A stretch of 64,000 bases of DNA from Atherinomorus stipes (lineage: Eukaryota; Chordata; Actinopteri; Atheriniformes; Atherinidae). A model generated the notes under the pieces. The model was not told the DNA's origin. It worked only from the letters and a program-made list of their open reading frames with translations, and made no database searches. This document shows positions 61,485-64,000 of the stretch, in pieces; positions within the stretch are counted from its first letter, which is position 1, and each line of letters starts with the position of its first letter. The position numbers were made by a program, and so were the translations under genes. The DNA is taken from positions 248,001 to 312,000 of the forward strand of contig JALJCO010009025.1 of NCBI GenBank assembly GCA_023101725.1, in the 5' to 3' direction.

Positions 61485-61609
61485 ATTGGTTATCCATTTT
61501 AGTGAAAGCATGTGATTGGTCAGAATGCTTTAGCCGTCAGAGCCCGGAAGACAGTATATACAACCACTGACTACATTGTGTAACCGACTCCGTTAACCTA
61601 CAACCTGCA
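61485..61609 (+). promoter_or_regulatory. Candidate core promoter and first non-coding exon
   Basis: Two reverse CCAAT boxes (ATTGG at 61485-61489 and 61515-61519) are followed by TATATA at 61555-61560, at sensible spacing. Transcription would start near 61585. A donor GTAAGT follows at 61610, so a short first exon would end at 61609. No function is known for this start. A TE-derived promoter is possible. Confidence 0.45.
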
Positions 61610-61744
61610 GTAAGTATCTTTTTGTAGGATTTAAATGTTCGTTTTAGCGAAAAGGCAAACTGCGGAGTGAATGTGTAAAGAGAGAAAGTCAGTGTCAACA
61701 TTGTAATTTTTTTTTTTATTATTCTATTGTAACTGTCTCCAGTA

Positions 61745-61813
61745 ATGCCGACGTCCCCTGTCAAAGCGCGGATCCCTCTCACCAGCTTTGGTCATTTGAT
61801 TACAGAGGTGAAG
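61745..61813 (+). CDS. Candidate coding exon of an unidentified gene
   Basis: A T-rich tract and CTGTCTCCAG acceptor precede 61743. An ATG at 61745 opens 23 codons beginning MPTSPVKARIPLTSFG and ending TEVK, followed by a GTAGGA donor at 61814. The exon is GC-richer than its surroundings and would be the second exon behind the promoter at 61485-61609, on the strand opposite to prkcb (a head-to-head neighbour). I do not recognise the protein. No continuation is visible before 64000. It may be a real gene start or a chance arrangement. Confidence 0.4.
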
Positions 61814-62277
61814 GTAGGACCGCAGTGTAATTGCAGCAGATACATTGTCCATTAAATTGAAACACGCTATGCCTGGTGGATCACAAGCTATACTGAAATT
61901 GATTGAACTTTAAGGACAATTAAAATTATTGTCCTAATTCTATATAACATTATTATCTTTGGGGAGGGAGGTCATCTTCATATGATGAAGTAAAATTCAG
62001 CTGGGGAGGACCCTCCTCAACATCTTACAAATTATCAGTTTTGTAGTTTTCCAACAATATAGATATAAACATTAAATAATAAACTATTAATTAGCTATTT
62101 TTATTCTAGTGTTCATTCCTCCTGGTGTGCAAAAAGTGCTCAAACAAAAATATCACAGAAAAACTGGAAATTTTAATCGCATGTTTTTACAGAGTAAGTA
62201 TAAAATAATAGATCTATTGCAGCATTATAAATATAGATAGCAAAAATCTTGAAATATCTTTCTATCTATCCATCTAT
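61814..62277. other. Sequence after the candidate exon, nothing recognised
   Basis: AT-rich, with a CTATC-rich patch directly before the next element. Confidence 0.5.
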
Positions 62278-62872
62278 TAGGGCTGTGCAATTAATCGAAA
62301 TTTGATCGTGATTTCAATTCTTGGATCAAACAATCTTTAAACTCCTATAATCGAGTTGAAACAATTTATTTGCCATTTTTCATTACACAATTTCTAAAGG
62401 TTGTTCTGAAGTTCAAATTAATTTTAGTGGCTTCTCATCTGTGCAATTTGTTTGGTGTCATTAATAAACATGTTAGATTTGGAATGTTGCAGCATCGCAC
62501 TAAAACCTTAAGTTTATTTATTTATTTATGTATTTTAAATTAATAAATTTATTTTATTCTTCAAATATAGACAAAATCAGAATAGCTGGACACAGTTTAT
62601 TTTGGATACATTTATGTTTCTCTATGCTTTATTTAATGTTCAGAGTATATTTACTTTATTCATTCAATGTTTATACATTGCAAAACAGCTGTAAGATACA
62701 CATTTGTAGCCTGTATTAATTTTTGATTTTAACGTTTTGTGTCAATTATCAGTGTTTTTGACACAGAGAGAAATGCTGAATAAATACATCATGTAACTAA
62801 AAAAAAAAAAAATTGTTTGAATAATCGTGATTTCAATATTGACCAAAATAACCGTGATAATAATTTTTCCCA
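62278..62872. mobile_element. hAT-type MITE, right end incomplete
   Basis: Starts TAGGGCTGTGCAATTAATCG. The right part carries AATCGTGATTTCAATATTG and ACCGTGATAATAATTTTTCC but loses the final inverted end in a TAGATAG-type microsatellite. No duplication is visible. Confidence 0.65.
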
Positions 62873-64000
62873 TAGATAGTAAGGATAGATAGCAGCCTTT
62901 CTATCCATCCATCCAAAGCAAGCCATTTACATCCTGCTCGGCCCACTCCAGTCCACTAGTCGGCAGTAAGGCCCTTCTAACCTGGTTGCTAACTGACAAC
63001 AAAGCTGAAAAGGGAATAAGGAAAATTAAATGTGATTCAATTTGAATTGAATTCAAAATCTTCCAGCAGACAGGAGATTAAAACTCAGCAGAAATGTAGG
63101 AGAGAATTACTTAAGCCAAAGTGAGCCACAAAAGCTGTATTCATAAATGAAAAGTACCAAAATTGAAACCCTCATTCTCTTCTATTTATTACTAAAAGCA
63201 AAATTGCATGTGTATGGTATCTACCTTATGCAATAGCAAGGCTATAAAAACATCATTCTTGTGCTCCAAATGTATCATCTTAATATAATTTGCACAGTTG
63301 AGATACTTTAACTGTTTTACAATGTGCACAAACCCTGGCGATGGTTAATGCTTTGCCTATTGTATTATTATTGCATCACTATGACTGTTATTGAGGAGAT
63401 AAAAGAGCAGCAAAAGTGTGGATGAGACTGAATCTGAGCACATGCCATTTCATAAATAAGGAAGGGGTCTTGATTCAGTGAAAATGATGAAGAATTGATT
63501 AATAAAATGTGCAAATTTGTTCAGTTGTTGTGTATTTTTAAAACTGACATTAACAGACTGTATTGTGATTAAGAGCATCAATGTAGAACATGATATTGTG
63601 ATGTCTTTTGATCCCTACCAGAAAGTAGCAGCTTTATCTCAAGAGTTATCACAGGGCCGAGTAGCTAAAGTAAATTTTCAGTTGGTTTAATACAAAGTCA
63701 TATTTATTCACATTATTTAAAAAAAAAAAAAAAAAAAAAAGAATCCAGAAGATGTCAGTGTTGTTGAGGAGGAAGGGGCCATTTTTGGTCTGGGTTATTA
63801 CAGACCAAAATCAGTTACTTTTTGGATTTGTAACTGATTTATAAAAACAACAGCTTATGTTTATAGGTGATATTTAATCATATAGATACAGTCTTATCCT
63901 TCCTGCAAATATCACTGTCAGAGTAATCAGCATCACCATGCAGAGCAGCCTTGTGAACCCCCCCCCCCCCCCCCCCCATCCCCCTCTCTATCTCCTCGCC
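62873..64000. other. Intergenic sequence to window end
   Basis: A CCATCCATCC tract with a short L2-like fragment (62895-62970), a 23-bp A run (63718-63740) and a C run at 63959-63977 next to the edge. No gene recognised. Confidence 0.55.

Overview
The window is a piece of a vertebrate nuclear genome, almost certainly a teleost fish. The evidence is a spliced protein kinase C beta gene with vertebrate exon boundaries, together with a dense load of typical fish DNA transposons (Tc1-like, hAT, TTAA-target and piggyBac elements), L2-type LINE fragments, long TA/GT/CTAT microsatellites and GGTTAG-rich dispersed repeats. There are no prokaryotic features. The species cannot be named from sequence alone, and nearly all of the open reading frames visible here are chance or transposon-derived.

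Gene content. The one gene identified with certainty is prkcb (protein kinase C beta), on the minus strand. Its first four coding exons are at 45290-45453, 44792-44823, 5120-5202 and 2952-3063. They encode the pseudosubstrate, the whole first C1 zinc finger and the start of the second. The exons (164, 32, 83 and 112 nt) join in frame to give 130 complete codons. The rest of the gene (end of C1B, C2, kinase domain) lies off the left edge. Intron 1 is 466 bp, intron 2 about 39.6 kb and intron 3 about 2.1 kb, so most of the window is prkcb intron. A GC-rich, CpG-rich stretch at about 44980-45760 covers exon 1 and the presumed promoter. From 45.8 to 64 kb the sequence is upstream, intergenic DNA. 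At 61.4-61.8 kb there is a candidate start of an unidentified plus-strand gene: a CTCF-like site, two CCAAT boxes, a TATA box, a splice donor, and a short coding exon with good splice sites.

Repeat landscape. Twelve hAT-type insertions are delimited by 8-bp target duplications, six of them identical on both sides apart from boundary choice and the rest with one or two mismatches. A second group has TTAA target duplications: one real piggyBac relic (34690-35976) and a family of short elements starting AGGGACTTGAGGC, with about six copies. A DD37E-type Tc1 element at 14640-18500 has been hit three times: by a 189-bp MITE, and by a 2.1-kb hAT element that itself carries a 664-bp TTAA element. 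A second, older Tc1 relic (55388-58614) has a composite TTAA insertion in its transposase gene. Other relics are a THAP-exon element with 28-bp inverted ends (41330-42266), a solo LTR inside an L2-like LINE (50430-51703), and several L2-type 3' tails.

Cautions. Three patches (about 3600-3930, 52555-52830 and 54400-54560), plus homopolymer G tracts, are almost pure purine on one strand and look like poor consensus sequence or slippage-prone DNA. I found no new gene system. The most informative items are the nested transposon stack, the exon-like segment conserved among the TTAA elements, and the candidate gene start near 61.6 kb.
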